Shown here piece after piece: positions 8,761 through 17,183 of a stretch of DNA of 64,000 nt (the stretch's first letter is position 1; the number at the start of each line of letters is the position of its first letter). The DNA comes from Martinezella rhizogenes (GTDB taxonomy: Bacteria > Pseudomonadota > Alphaproteobacteria > Rhizobiales > Rhizobiaceae): the NCBI GenBank assembly GCA_013322215.1, contig JAAMEZ010000058.1:310001-374000 (forward strand). Reading direction: 5' to 3'. A program made the translations under genes and the position numbers. The notes beneath the pieces were generated by a model. That model saw nothing but the letters and a program-made list of their open reading frames with translations. It was not told where the DNA came from and made no database searches.

Positions 8761-9771
8761 TTAGTATTGGTCTTCGTAACGCTTGGCGAGATCTTCGATG
8801 TTCTCGGGCGGCCATGCCGGCACTTCCATGCCGAGGTGCAGGCCCATGGAAGCGAGAACTTCCTTGATTTCGTTCAGCGACTTGCGACCAAAATTCGGCG
8901 TGCGGAGCATTTCTGCTTCGGTCTTCTGAATGAGGTCGCCGATGTAGACGATGTTGTCGTTCTTCAGGCAATTTGCCGAGCGAACGGACAGTTCCAGCTC
9001 GTCCACCTTCTTGAGGAGCGCCGGGTTGAAAGCGAGTTCGGTAACTGCTTCTTCTTCGGCTTCCTTCTGCGGCTCGTCGAAGTTGACGAACACGCCAAGC
9101 TGATCCTGAAGGATGCGAGCCGCGAAAGCGACAGCATCTTCACCGCTGATCGAACCATCGGTTTCGATCGACATGCTCAGCTTGTCGTAGTCGAGAACCT
9201 GTCCTTCGCGGGTATTTTCAACCTTGTAGGACACCTTCTTGACCGGCGAATAGAGGCTGTCGACCGGGATGAGGCCGATCGGAGCATCTTCCGCACGATT
9301 GCGCTCGGCCGGGACATAGCCCTTGCCGTTATTGACGGTGAACTCCATGCGGATTTCGGCGCCCTCGTCGAGCGTGCAAATGACATGCTCGGGGTTGAGG
9401 ATTTCGATATCGCCGACCGTCTGGATGTCGCCAGCCGTTACAACGCCTGGGCCCTGCTTGCGGACAACCATGCGCTTGCTGTCATCGCCGTCCATCTTGA
9501 TGGCGATTTCCTTGATGTTCAGCACGATGTCCGTCACGTCTTCCCGGACGCCCGGGATAGAGGAGAACTCATGCAGCACGCCGTCGATCTGCACGGCCGT
9601 TACAGCGGCGCCACGCAGAGAAGACAGCAGAACGCGACGCAGCGCGTTGCCGAGGGTGAGACCAAAGCCACGCTCCAGCGGTTCGGCCACGAGCGTTGCC
9701 TTGGTACGGCCGCTCGAGGTGAACTCGACCTTGTTGGGCTTGATCAGTTCCTGCCAGTTTTTCTGAATCAT
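8761..9771 (-). CDS. rpoA: RNA polymerase alpha subunit
   Basis: The 336-residue alpha subunit, which nucleates assembly of RNA polymerase through its N-terminal domain and contacts promoter UP elements and activators through its C-terminal domain. The N-terminal domain includes GFGLTLGNALRRVLLSSLRG; the C-terminal domain (about residues 250-325) has LSVRSANCLKNDNIVYIGDL and FGRKSLNEIKEVLASMGL. The ATG at 9771 gives MIQKNWQELIKPNKVEF, the usual rhizobial start; the longer upstream frame is ignored. It follows rpsK by 103 bases. Confidence 0.98.
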   Translation of the reverse strand: MIQKNWQELIKPNKVEFTSSGRTKATLVAEPLERGFGLTLGNALRRVLLSSLRGAAVTAVQIDGVLHEFSSIPGVREDVTDIVLNIKEIAIKMDGDDSKRMVVRKQGPGVVTAGDIQTVGDIEILNPEHVICTLDEGAEIRMEFTVNNGKGYVPAERNRAEDAPIGLIPVDSLYSPVKKVSYKVENTREGQVLDYDKLSMSIETDGSISGEDAVAFAARILQDQLGVFVNFDEPQKEAEEEAVTELAFNPALLKKVDELELSVRSANCLKNDNIVYIGDLIQKTEAEMLRTPNFGRKSLNEIKEVLASMGLHLGMEVPAWPPENIEDLAKRYEDQY

Positions 9772-9874
9772 GTTTTTGCCTTCCGTTCGTTGCCACCATC
9801 CAATCGTGGCAACCGAGCTTGAGTAACACCAAGCCGGGCGCATCTACCCCGGCCGGTGTCGTGAGTGGCGATGA

Positions 9875-10264
9875 TCAGACGCGACGCTTCTTGCGCGGGC
9901 GGCAACCATTGTGCGGGATCGGGGTCACGTCGCGGATGGACGTGATCATGAAACCAGCAGCCTGGAGGGCGCGCAGAGCGGATTCACGACCGGAGCCCGG
10001 ACCGCAAACTTCAACTTCGAGCGACTTCATGCCGTGTTCCTGGGCCTTCTTGGCGCAGTCTTCGGCAGCGATCTGGGCAGCGAACGGGGTCGACTTGCGC
10101 GAACCCTTGAAGCCCTTGGCACCAGCGGACGACCAGGCAATAGCGTTGCCCTGTGCGTCGGTGATGGTGATCATCGTGTTGTTGAAGGTCGAGTTGACGT
10201 GTGCGACGCCCGACGTGATATTCTTGCGCTCGCGACGACGAACGCGGACGGCTTCCTTGGCCAT
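9875..10264 (-). CDS. rpsK: Ribosomal protein uS11
   Basis: Small-subunit platform protein near the mRNA exit region, 129 residues. Landmarks are GVAHVNSTFNNTMITITDAQGNAIAW, GFKGSRKSTPFAAQ and the invariant tail DVTPIPHNGCRPRKKRRV. The ATG at 10264 follows an AAGAAAGGACTAAC ribosome site; the longer upstream frame is ignored. It lies 131 bases after rpsM, a gap that contains a terminator-like hairpin. Confidence 0.98.
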   Translation of the reverse strand: MAKEAVRVRRRERKNITSGVAHVNSTFNNTMITITDAQGNAIAWSSAGAKGFKGSRKSTPFAAQIAAEDCAKKAQEHGMKSLEVEVCGPGSGRESALRALQAAGFMITSIRDVTPIPHNGCRPRKKRRV

Positions 10265-10351
10265 GTTAGTCCTTTCTTGGATCTCTGCACCGCCGTAATG
10301 CCAGCGGCTACACCGAAGCGGCACCCATAGAGCACCGCTTCAAACTCAAAA

Positions 10352-10374
10352 GAGGCCGGCGGACCGCCAGCCTC
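10352..10374 (-). terminator. Terminator-like hairpin between rpsM and rpsK
   Basis: On the minus strand a 10-bp stem (GAGGCTGGCG with CGCCGGCCTC, one G-U pair) has a 3-base loop and is followed directly by TTTTGAGTTTG. It starts 22 bases after the rpsM stop. It could act as a partial terminator or as a stable 3' end; its position inside an essential operon argues for incomplete termination. Confidence 0.55.
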
Positions 10375-10395
10375 CCAAATCCGGTTGCCCGGAAA

Positions 10396-10764
10396 TTACT
10401 TCTTCTTACCAGCGATCGCCTTTGCCGGACCCTTGCGGGTACGAGCATTGGTGTGCGTGCGCTGGCCGCGAACCGGCAGGCCGCGACGATGACGCAGGCC
10501 ACGGTAAGAGCCAAGGTCCATGAGACGCTTGATGTTCATCGCGGTTTCGCGACGCAGGTCACCTTCGACCTGGTAGTCACGGTCGATGGTTTCGCGGATC
10601 TGCAGAACTTCGGCATCCGTCAACTGGTTGACGCGACGCTCGGCCGGGATACCGACCTTCTCGCAGATTTCCTGAGCAAACTTCGGTCCGATCCCGTGAA
10701 TGTAACGAAGCGCAATAACTACGCGCTTTGCAGTCGGGATGTTGACGCCAGCGATACGAGCCAC
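10396..10764 (-). CDS. rpsM: Ribosomal protein uS13
   Basis: Small-subunit head protein that forms bridges with the large subunit next to the P-site tRNA. The 122-residue product runs from ARIAGVNIPTAKRVVIALRY, through the helix-two-turn-helix, to RGLPVRGQRTHTNARTRKGP and a Lys-rich tail. The start is GTG at 10764, supported by AGGAGA seven bases upstream and by alignment with the usual N-terminus. A 217-base gap separates it from adk. Confidence 0.97.
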   Translation of the reverse strand: MARIAGVNIPTAKRVVIALRYIHGIGPKFAQEICEKVGIPAERRVNQLTDAEVLQIRETIDRDYQVEGDLRRETAMNIKRLMDLGSYRGLRHRRGLPVRGQRTHTNARTRKGPAKAIAGKKK

Positions 10765-10981
10765 GCCTGTTCTCCTTGCATTCCTTTTGCCTTGGCAAAG
10801 GGTCTTGTTATGCAGCCCGGGAGCTGCTTGTTCAATGTGCGTCCGCCACATGTCAAAACGACCGTACCCGGACTTCCCGTTGGAAATCCGCGCCGATCGC
10901 ATAGCATGTCGCGAGTTGGCGCGGTGTTTAGCGGAATCAGCGCAAAAAAGCAACCGCTCCGGCAAGTTTATTTTAGGCTAT

Positions 10982-11632
10982 CTAAAGCTTAGCCAAGATA
11001 GCCTCTATGCTGTCGGTCACATGCTCGATATCGGCCATGCCGTCGATGCTCTGCAACTTACCCTTTGCATAGTAGTAACCGATCAGCGGCGAGGTCTCCT
11101 TGTAGTAGACCTGAAGACGAGTCGCCATGGTTTCGGCATTGTCGTCCGGACGGCGCTTGAAATGCGTCGAACCGCATTTGTCGCAAACGCCTGCCGTTGC
11201 CGGAAGCTTGTCAGTGTCGTGATAGACACTGCCGCAGTTCGAGCAGGAATAGCGGCCCGAAACACGGCGAATCAGTTCGGCGTCGTCGACCTTGAGCTCG
11301 ATCACGATGGAGAGCTCGAGGCCCTTCGCATTGAGCATCTTTTCGGTTGCATCCGCCTGGACCAGCGTGCGCGGGAAACCGTCGAGGATGAAACCCCTGG
11401 CGCAATCGGGCTGATCGATACGCTCGGAAACGATGGCGTTGACCACCTCATCCGGAACGAGCTTGCCAGCCTTCATCAGAGCGTCGGCGCGCTTGCCGAC
11501 TTCCGTGCCGGCCTGAACGGCCGCGCGCAGCATATCGCCTGTGGAAAGCTGCGGAATGCCATGCTTTTCCACGATGCGCTGGGCCTGGGTCCCCTTACCT
11601 GCTCCCGGCGGCCCTAAAAGTATGAGTCTCAT
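10982..11632 (-). CDS. adk: Adenylate kinase, zinc-LID type
   Basis: Interconverts ATP + AMP and 2 ADP in the cytoplasm. The 216-residue product has the P-loop GPPGAGKGTQ at 7-16 and the AMP-binding GFPRT at about 85-89. The long LID contains Cys130, Cys133, Cys150 and Cys153 in CSNC and CDKC pairs, the zinc-binding form that is absent from E. coli Adk. It overlaps the secY stop by four bases (ATGA), giving the common secY-adk-rpsM order. The ATG is preceded by a GGAG-type site inside secY. Confidence 0.98.
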   Translation of the reverse strand: MRLILLGPPGAGKGTQAQRIVEKHGIPQLSTGDMLRAAVQAGTEVGKRADALMKAGKLVPDEVVNAIVSERIDQPDCARGFILDGFPRTLVQADATEKMLNAKGLELSIVIELKVDDAELIRRVSGRYSCSNCGSVYHDTDKLPATAGVCDKCGSTHFKRRPDDNAETMATRLQVYYKETSPLIGYYYAKGKLQSIDGMADIEHVTDSIEAILAKL

Positions 11633-12969
11633 CGCCCCCTCTTTCCTCCACGCAACTTCGATTTCTTGATCAGGCCTTCATATTGCTGTGCGATCAGGTG
11701 ACCCTGAATCTGCGCCACCGTATCCAGCGTTACGCTAACCACGATCAGAAGCGAAGTGCCACCCAGAGACAAGGGAATACCTGTCTGGGATACGAGAATT
11801 TCGGGCAGGATGCAGACGAAGACAAGATAGATCGCGCCGATGACCGTGATGCGGGTCAGCACGTAATCGATATATTCGGCAGTGCGCTCGCCCGGACGGA
11901 TGCCCGGAATGAAGCCGCCATGCTTCTTCAGATTGTCGGCCGTGTCCTTCGGATTGAAGACCAGCGCGGTATAGAAGAAGGCGAAGAAGGCAATCAGCGC
12001 GGCGTAGAGCACCATATAGACGGGCTGTCCGTGGCCGAGTGCTGCAACGATGGAGGTAACCCAGGTCGGCAGCGCCGTATTGTTGCCAAGACCGGCAGCC
12101 GTTGCCGGCAGCAGCAGCAGCGACGATGCAAAGATCGCGGGGATAACGCCCGAAGTGTTGAGCTTCAGCGGCAGGTGCGACGTATCGCCCTGGAACATGC
12201 GCGTGCCAACCTGGCGCTTCGGATACTGGATCAGCAGGCGGCGCTGCGCGCGCTCGACGAAGACGATAAGCGCGATGACCAGAATGGCGACGATCAGCAC
12301 GGCGAGAATAAGAGGCGTCGAAAGCGCGCCGGTGCGGCCAAGTTCGAGCGTACCGGCGAGCGCGGTCGGAAGACCGGCGGCGATACCGGCGAAGATGATC
12401 AGCGAAATACCGTTGCCAATACCGCGCGACGTCACCTGCTCACCGAGCCACATCAGGAACATCGTGCCGCCGAGCAGCGTGATGACGGTGGAAATGCGGA
12501 AGAACCAGCCGGGATCGACGACGACGCCGTTGCCGTGCTCAAGGCCGATCGCAATGCCATAGGCTTGCAATGCGCCGAGCAGTACCGTGCCGTAGCGGGT
12601 GTACTGGTTGATGATCTTGCGGCCCTGCTCGCCTTCCTTCTTCAGGTTTTCAAGCGACGGGACAACCGAGGTCATCAGCTGAACGATGATCGAGGCCGAG
12701 ATGTAGGGCATGATGCCGAGCGCGAAGATCGCCATGCGCTGCACGGCGCCGCCCGAGAACATGTTGAAGAGGCCAAGAATGCCGCCCGACTGATTCTGGA
12801 AAGCCTGCGCGTAAGCGGCAGGATTGAGGCCAGGAAGCGGAATGTGGGTGCCGAGCCGGTAGACGAGGAGAGCACCGAGCGTAAACCACAGGCGCTTCTT
12901 GAGATCCTCGGCTTTGGCAAAGGTAGAAAAATTGAGGTTGGACGCCAATTGTTCCGCTGCAGAAGCCAT
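11629..12969 (-). CDS. secY: SecY, protein translocase channel
   Basis: Forms the channel for secreted and membrane proteins with SecE and SecG. The 446-residue product has ten membrane helices. Conserved landmarks include GTHIPLPGLNP in the first periplasmic region, MLWLGEQVTSRGIGNGISLIIFAGI, RRLLIQYPKRQ in cytoplasmic loop C4, GFIPGIRPGERTAEYID in loop C5, and KKSKLRGGKRGR at the end. It lies 226 bases after rplO, across a strong terminator-like hairpin, so it may have its own promoter. It overlaps adk by four bases. Confidence 0.98.
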   Translation of the reverse strand: MASAAEQLASNLNFSTFAKAEDLKKRLWFTLGALLVYRLGTHIPLPGLNPAAYAQAFQNQSGGILGLFNMFSGGAVQRMAIFALGIMPYISASIIVQLMTSVVPSLENLKKEGEQGRKIINQYTRYGTVLLGALQAYGIAIGLEHGNGVVVDPGWFFRISTVITLLGGTMFLMWLGEQVTSRGIGNGISLIIFAGIAAGLPTALAGTLELGRTGALSTPLILAVLIVAILVIALIVFVERAQRRLLIQYPKRQVGTRMFQGDTSHLPLKLNTSGVIPAIFASSLLLLPATAAGLGNNTALPTWVTSIVAALGHGQPVYMVLYAALIAFFAFFYTALVFNPKDTADNLKKHGGFIPGIRPGERTAEYIDYVLTRITVIGAIYLVFVCILPEILVSQTGIPLSLGGTSLLIVVSVTLDTVAQIQGHLIAQQYEGLIKKSKLRGGKRGR

Positions 12970-13153
12970 GCAAATCTCCGCATCACCAATTCCGGCATAG
13001 TCGGCCGAGCCCGGAATCAGTCTGTAAATTGTTCAAAAGCCGGGCTTCGGACGGATTGCGCTGCAATCGGGCGCCTCACCCTTGGTTCCCGTTATCGATC
13101 GGAAAGACACTTGCCGCATCGATCAGATTCGTGAGGCTCACATATGGGAGCAA

Positions 13154-13185
13154 AATCGCCCGAAGTGAAGTCACTTCGGGCGATT
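13154..13185 (-). terminator. Strong terminator-like hairpin between rplO and secY
   Basis: Perfect 15-bp inverted repeat (arms 13154-13168 and 13171-13185, AATCGCCCGAAGTGA with its complement) with a 2-base centre. On the minus strand it begins 10 bases past the rplO stop and runs into TTTTGCTCCC. By shape this is an intrinsic terminator; genes downstream (secY to rplQ) are essential, so either read-through or a separate secY promoter in 12970-13150 must exist. Confidence 0.75.
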
Positions 13186-13195
13186 ATTGATAATA

Positions 13196-13666
13196 TTATT
13201 CTGCGGCAGCAGCGAGCAGCTTGACGGAACCGCCAGCCTTTTCGATCTTCTCGACTGCGGACTTGGAGGCGCCTGCAACTTCAAGAGCAAGCTTCGCCTT
13301 CAGTTCGCCGTCCGAGAGAACCCGAACGCCGTCCTTGACGCGGCGAATAACGCCGGCGGCCTTGAGAGCTGCTGCATCAACGGTGTTCTTGGCATCGAGC
13401 TTGCCGGCATCGACGGCAGCCTGAATGCGTGCCAGCGATACGACAACGTAGTCGGATGCGAAGATGTTGTTGAAGCCACGCTTCGGCAGACGACGGTAGA
13501 TGGGCATCTGACCGCCTTCGAAGCCGTTGATCGCAACGCCCGAACGGGACTTCTGACCCTTCACACCACGGCCACCGGTCTTGCCGGAGCCGGAGCCGAT
13601 GCCGCGGCCGAGGCGCTTGCGGCTGTGGGTCGAGCCTTCGTTATCCTTGATTTCATTCAGTTTCAT
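13196..13666 (-). CDS. rplO: Ribosomal protein uL15
   Basis: Large-subunit protein that binds late in assembly and touches 23S rRNA domains II and V. The 156-residue product starts MKLNEIKDNEGSTHSRKRLG; the Gly-rich RGIGSGSGKTGGRGVKGQKSR extension is the part that threads into rRNA. The C-terminal globular domain ends GGSVKLLAAAAE. It is the last gene before the terminator-like hairpin and 18 bases downstream of rpmD. Confidence 0.98.
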   Translation of the reverse strand: MKLNEIKDNEGSTHSRKRLGRGIGSGSGKTGGRGVKGQKSRSGVAINGFEGGQMPIYRRLPKRGFNNIFASDYVVVSLARIQAAVDAGKLDAKNTVDAAALKAAGVIRRVKDGVRVLSDGELKAKLALEVAGASKSAVEKIEKAGGSVKLLAAAAE

Positions 13667-13684
13667 AGCGAATTACCTCCCGGC

Positions 13685-13897
13685 TCACTTCTCGTCGACA
13701 ACGCGAACGAGATGCTGGACAGCACGGATCATGCCACGAACAGCCGGGGTATCTTCCAGCGTGCGGCGACGGTGCATCTTGTTCAGTCCGAGACCGATCA
13801 GCGTCTTCTGCTGAACATCCGGACGGCGGATCGGGCTGCCAATCTGCTCGACCGTAACGGTCGCCTTAGCTTCAGCCTTTTTGGTCGTCTTGGCCAT
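13685..13897 (-). CDS. rpmD: Ribosomal protein uL30
   Basis: Small large-subunit protein, here 70 residues against 59 in E. coli. The extra length is a basic N-terminal leader (MAKTTKKAEAKA) before the core TVTVEQIGSPIRRPDVQQKTLIGLGLNKMHR; the end is VRGMIRAVQHLVRVV. It lies 13 bases after rpsE and 18 before rplO, in the usual spc order. Confidence 0.96.
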   Translation of the reverse strand: MAKTTKKAEAKATVTVEQIGSPIRRPDVQQKTLIGLGLNKMHRRRTLEDTPAVRGMIRAVQHLVRVVDEK

Positions 13898-13910
13898 AGG
13901 TCAAACTCCC

Positions 13911-14480
13911 TTATTCTTCGGAGGCGTTGCCCGAAGCGGCGCGGCGAGCCTGCAGGGTGGCATACTTGATGCCGCGCTGAGCTGCGATGTCCTTCGGGTG
14001 AACCTGGTGCTTCAGGGCGTCGAACGTGGCGCGAACCATGTTGTACGGGTTCGACGAACCGGTCGACTTGGCAACGACGTCATGAACGCCGAGCGTTTCG
14101 AAAACGGCGCGCATCGGGCCGCCGGCGATGATACCGGTACCGACCTTGGCCGAGCGCAGCAGAACCTTGCCGGCGCCGTGGCGGCCATGAACGTCGTGAT
14201 GCAGCGTACGGCCGTCGCGCAGCGGTACGAAGATCATGTCGCGCTTGGCGCTTTCGGTTGCCTTGCGGATGGCTTCCGGCACTTCGCGTGCCTTGCCATG
14301 GCCGAAGCCTACGCGGCCCTTCTGGTCGCCAACGACGACGAGAGCAGCGAAGCCGAAGCGACGGCCACCCTTAACAACCTTGGCGACGCGGTTAATCGCG
14401 ACCAGCTTGTCGACGAATTCGCTATCGCGCTCTTCACGGCTCTGACGGTCTTCCCGCGGAGCCCTCTTTTCCTGTGCCAT
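13911..14480 (-). CDS. rpsE: Ribosomal protein uS5
   Basis: Small-subunit protein at the mRNA entrance, important for decoding accuracy. The 189-residue product has the double-stranded-RNA-binding-like domain (FVDKLVAINRVAKVVKGGRRF) and the C-terminal domain with GTGIIAGGPMRAVFETLGVHDVVAKSTGSSNPYN. The ATG at 14480 gives MAQEKRAPREDRQ; a 20-codon upstream extension is ignored. The 131-base gap before it, from rplR, holds two strong hairpins. Confidence 0.98.
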   Translation of the reverse strand: MAQEKRAPREDRQSREERDSEFVDKLVAINRVAKVVKGGRRFGFAALVVVGDQKGRVGFGHGKAREVPEAIRKATESAKRDMIFVPLRDGRTLHHDVHGRHGAGKVLLRSAKVGTGIIAGGPMRAVFETLGVHDVVAKSTGSSNPYNMVRATFDALKHQVHPKDIAAQRGIKYATLQARRAASGNASEE

Positions 14481-14528
14481 TGTCCTCTTCCTTTTTCTTT
14501 TCCGGGTGCAATCGGCAAACAAAACGAA

Positions 14529-14604
14529 GACCGCATGCATTCCCTTGCGGGAAACCTGCGGTCCGGTGAATATCCGGCCGGCATCCTTGGGATCACCGGC
14601 CGGA
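14529..14604 (-). promoter_or_regulatory. Two hairpins in the rplR-rpsE gap
   Basis: Hairpin 1: TCCGGCCGG (14573-14581) with CCGGCCGGA (14596-14604), 9 bp, 14-base loop. Hairpin 2: GACCGCA (14529-14535) with TGCGGTC (14557-14563), with an inner TCCC/GGGA pair. Neither has a U-run on the minus strand. They may be RNA processing or regulatory elements ahead of rpsE; function is inferred only from structure. Confidence 0.45.
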
Positions 14605-14611
14605 AATCTGA

Positions 14612-14974
14612 TTAGAAGGTCAGGCCGCCTTCGCGGGCTGCTTCAGCCAGGGCCTTGATGCGGCCGTGGTAGATGAAAGCGCCGCGATCGAACACGACTT
14701 CCTTCACGCCGGCCTTGGAGGCGCGCTCAGCAACGAGCTTGCCAACGAGAGCTGCGGCTGCGGTGTCGGCACCGGTCTTCAGAGAACCGCGCAGATCCTT
14801 GTCGAGGGTGGAGGCAGCCGCGAGGGTCTTGCCAGCCACGTCATCGATGACCTGGGCGTAGATGTTCTTCGACGAGCGATGAACCGACAGGCGCGGACGG
14901 CCATTGGCCACCGACTTGATTTGACGGCGCACGCGGTTGGCGCGACGCGCAAGTGCTTCTTTCCTGCTAGCCAT
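14612..14974 (-). CDS. rplR: Ribosomal protein uL18
   Basis: Large-subunit protein that binds 5S rRNA in the central protuberance with uL5. The 120-residue product begins MASRKEALARRANRVRRQIK, the basic 5S-binding tail, followed by GRPRLSVHRSSKNIYAQVIDD and ending GRIKALAEAAREGGLTF. It lies 12 bases after rplF. Confidence 0.98.
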   Translation of the reverse strand: MASRKEALARRANRVRRQIKSVANGRPRLSVHRSSKNIYAQVIDDVAGKTLAAASTLDKDLRGSLKTGADTAAAALVGKLVAERASKAGVKEVVFDRGAFIYHGRIKALAEAAREGGLTF

Positions 14975-14986
14975 TTCGCGTGTTCC

Positions 14987-15520
14987 TTACTTCTTCTTGC
15001 CTTCTTTGCGGATGATCCGCTCTTCGGCATACTTAACACCCTTGCCCTTGTAGGGCTCGGGGCCGCGGTATTCGCGGATTTCAGCTGCAACCTGGCCGAC
15101 CTGCTGCTTGTTGATGCCGGTGACGACGATTTCCGTCGGCTTCGGCACAGCGATCGTGATGCCCTGCGGCGGCTCATAAACCACGTCGTGGCTGAAGCCG
15201 AGCGCCAGCTGCAGGTTCTTGCCCTGCATGGACGCACGATAGCCGACGCCGTTAATTTCGAGCTTGCGCTCGTAGCCGTCCTTAACACCCTTCAGGATGT
15301 TCTCGATCATCGTGCGGGACATGCCCCACTTTGCGCGAGCATCCTTGGAGTCGTTGAGCGGCGTCACGACGATTGCATTGTTTTCCAGCTTGAGACCGAT
15401 TTCGTCGTTAGCGACGAAAAACAGCTCGCCCTTGGGGCCCTTAGCAGTCACTTTCTGGCCATCAACCGTGGCCGTGATCCCTGCAGGTACCTGAACGGGC
15501 TTCTTACCGATACGAGACAT
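14987..15520 (-). CDS. rplF: Ribosomal protein uL6
   Basis: Large-subunit protein near the factor-binding site and sarcin-ricin loop. The 177-residue product opens MSRIGKKPVQVPAGI, has two repeated alpha/beta domains, and contains the signature PEPYKGKGVKYAEERIIRKEGKKK at its end. It lies 43 bases after rpsH. Confidence 0.98.
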   Translation of the reverse strand: MSRIGKKPVQVPAGITATVDGQKVTAKGPKGELFFVANDEIGLKLENNAIVVTPLNDSKDARAKWGMSRTMIENILKGVKDGYERKLEINGVGYRASMQGKNLQLALGFSHDVVYEPPQGITIAVPKPTEIVVTGINKQQVGQVAAEIREYRGPEPYKGKGVKYAEERIIRKEGKKK

Positions 15521-15563
15521 TTTTCAAACCTGTCTGTTTCGAAGGAGATATCTCTGTTCGATC

Positions 15564-15962
15564 TTAGAAGACCGAGCAGAGAACCTCGCCACCAACATTC
15601 TGTTCGCGAGCCTGGTGATCGGCCATCACACCCTTCGGAGTCGAAAGGATGGTGATGCCGAGGCCGTTCGCGACCTGCGGAATGGACTTGACCGAGACAT
15701 AAACCCGGCGGCCCGGCTTGGACACACGGCCGATCTCACGGATCACCGATGCGCCTTCGTAGTACTTGAGTTCGATGTTGAGCTCAGACTTGCCGTTGCC
15801 GAAATCGACGACGGAGTAGCCACGGATGTAGCCTTCAGCCTGGAGCACATCGAGAACGCGTGCACGGAGCTTGGACGCAGGCGTCGAAACCGACGACTTG
15901 CGGCGCGAAGCGCCATTGCGGATGCGGGTGAGCATATCGCCCAAAGGATCAGTCATAGACAT
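15564..15962 (-). CDS. rpsH: Ribosomal protein uS8
   Basis: Small-subunit assembly protein that binds the 16S central domain; in E. coli it also represses its own operon by binding the rplE start region. The 132-residue product begins MSMTDPLGDMLTRIRNG and ends GVMADHQAREQNVGGEVLCSVF. I chose ATG 15962, with GGAGC eight bases upstream, over the second ATG two codons later. Confidence 0.97.
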   Translation of the reverse strand: MSMTDPLGDMLTRIRNGASRRKSSVSTPASKLRARVLDVLQAEGYIRGYSVVDFGNGKSELNIELKYYEGASVIREIGRVSKPGRRVYVSVKSIPQVANGLGITILSTPKGVMADHQAREQNVGGEVLCSVF

Positions 15963-15974
15963 CTAATCTGCTCC

Positions 15975-16280
15975 TTACCAGCTGGACTTGACGATGCCCG
16001 GCACCTTGCCGAGATTGCCGAGTTCACGCAGCGCGATACGCGACATGCGCAGTTTGCGGTAGTAGGCGCGCGGACGGCCAGATACTTCGCAACGGTTGCG
16101 AATACGGGTCTTCGATCCATCGCGCGGGAGCGATGCCAGCTTCAGAGTGGCCTTGAACCGGTCTTCGATCGAGAGAGACTGGTTCATGATGATTGCCTTG
16201 AGAGCAGCCCGCTTTGCGGCCTGGTTGGCAACCGTATTGCGGCGGCGCTTGTTCTTTTCAACTGCGCTTGTCTTCGCCAT
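15975..16280 (-). CDS. rpsN: Ribosomal protein uS14 (zinc-free form)
   Basis: Small-subunit head protein of 101 residues. It is the longer C-minus type: only one Cys remains in RNRCEVSGRPRAYYRKLRMS, so it should not bind zinc. The tail RIALRELGNLGKVPGIVKSSW is typical. It sits between rplE and rpsH as expected. Confidence 0.98.
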   Translation of the reverse strand: MAKTSAVEKNKRRRNTVANQAAKRAALKAIIMNQSLSIEDRFKATLKLASLPRDGSKTRIRNRCEVSGRPRAYYRKLRMSRIALRELGNLGKVPGIVKSSW

Positions 16281-16313
16281 ATCAGGGTTCCTTTTCTACG
16301 CTCGTCGTTACGG

Positions 16314-16871
16314 TTATTGACGGAACGGGAAGTTGAACTCTTTCAGAAGAGCCCGTGCTTCGTCGTCGGTCGTCGCCGTCGTGCAAACGATGATGTCCAT
16401 GCCCCACATCTGATCAACCTTGTCGTAGTTGATCTCAGGGAACACAATGTGCTCCTTGATGCCCATGGCAAAATTGCCACGACCGTCAAAGCTCTTCGGG
16501 TTCAGGCCGCGGAAGTCGCGAACGCGCGGAAGCGCGATGTTGACCAGACGATCCAGGAACTCGTACATGCGGGCGCCGCGCAGGGTGACCTTCGCGCCGA
16601 TCGGCATATTTTCGCGGACCTTGAAGCCAGCGATGGAGTTGCGTGCGCGGGTGATGACCGGCTTCTGGCCAGCGATGGCCGCCAGGTCAGCAGCAGCAAC
16701 GGTCGGCTTCTTCGAATCAGCCGTCGCTTCGCCAACGCCCATGTTGATCACGATCTTGTCCAGCTTCGGGATCTGCATCTCGTTAGCGTAGGAGAACTTC
16801 TCCTGCATCGCTGCACGGATGCGAGCAACGTATTCCTTCTTGAGCCGCGGCTCGTACTTTACCTCAGCCAT
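16314..16871 (-). CDS. rplE: Ribosomal protein uL5
   Basis: Large-subunit protein that binds 5S rRNA and contacts the P-site tRNA and uS13. The 185-residue product has PKLDKIVINMGVGEATADSK and RARNSIAGFKVRENMPIGAKVTLRG, and ends KEFNFPFRQ. Its start overlaps the rplX stop by eight bases, which suggests coupled translation. Confidence 0.98.
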   Translation of the reverse strand: MAEVKYEPRLKKEYVARIRAAMQEKFSYANEMQIPKLDKIVINMGVGEATADSKKPTVAAADLAAIAGQKPVITRARNSIAGFKVRENMPIGAKVTLRGARMYEFLDRLVNIALPRVRDFRGLNPKSFDGRGNFAMGIKEHIVFPEINYDKVDQMWGMDIIVCTTATTDDEARALLKEFNFPFRQ

Positions 16872-17172
16872 CGATCACTTCTCCCGAGGTCTTGGCCACG
16901 CGGACCTTCTTGCCATCCACAACCTTGAAACCGACGCGGGTCGGCTTGCCGTCCTTGTCGACGATCGCCAGGTTGGACAGGTGAAGCGAGGCTTCCTTGC
17001 TGATGATGCCGGCTTCCTGGTTCTGCGTCTGGCGCTGATGGCGCTTGATGACGTTGACGCCACGAACGACCGCACGGTCTTCCTTCGGCAGCACTTGAAT
17101 GACTTCGCCGGTACGGCCCTTGTCCTTACCGGTCAATACGACAACCTTGTCGCCTTTACGGATCTTCTGCAT
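16864..17172 (-). CDS. rplX: Ribosomal protein uL24
   Basis: Early assembly initiator of the large subunit, near the tunnel exit, 102 residues. The KOW motif KIRKGDKVVVLTGKDKGRTG is at the N-terminus, followed by GVNVIKRHQRQTQNQEAGI. It follows rplN by 11 bases and overlaps rplE by eight. Confidence 0.98.
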   Translation of the reverse strand: MQKIRKGDKVVVLTGKDKGRTGEVIQVLPKEDRAVVRGVNVIKRHQRQTQNQEAGIISKEASLHLSNLAIVDKDGKPTRVGFKVVDGKKVRVAKTSGEVIDG

Positions 17173-17183
17173 CGCTCCGCTCC

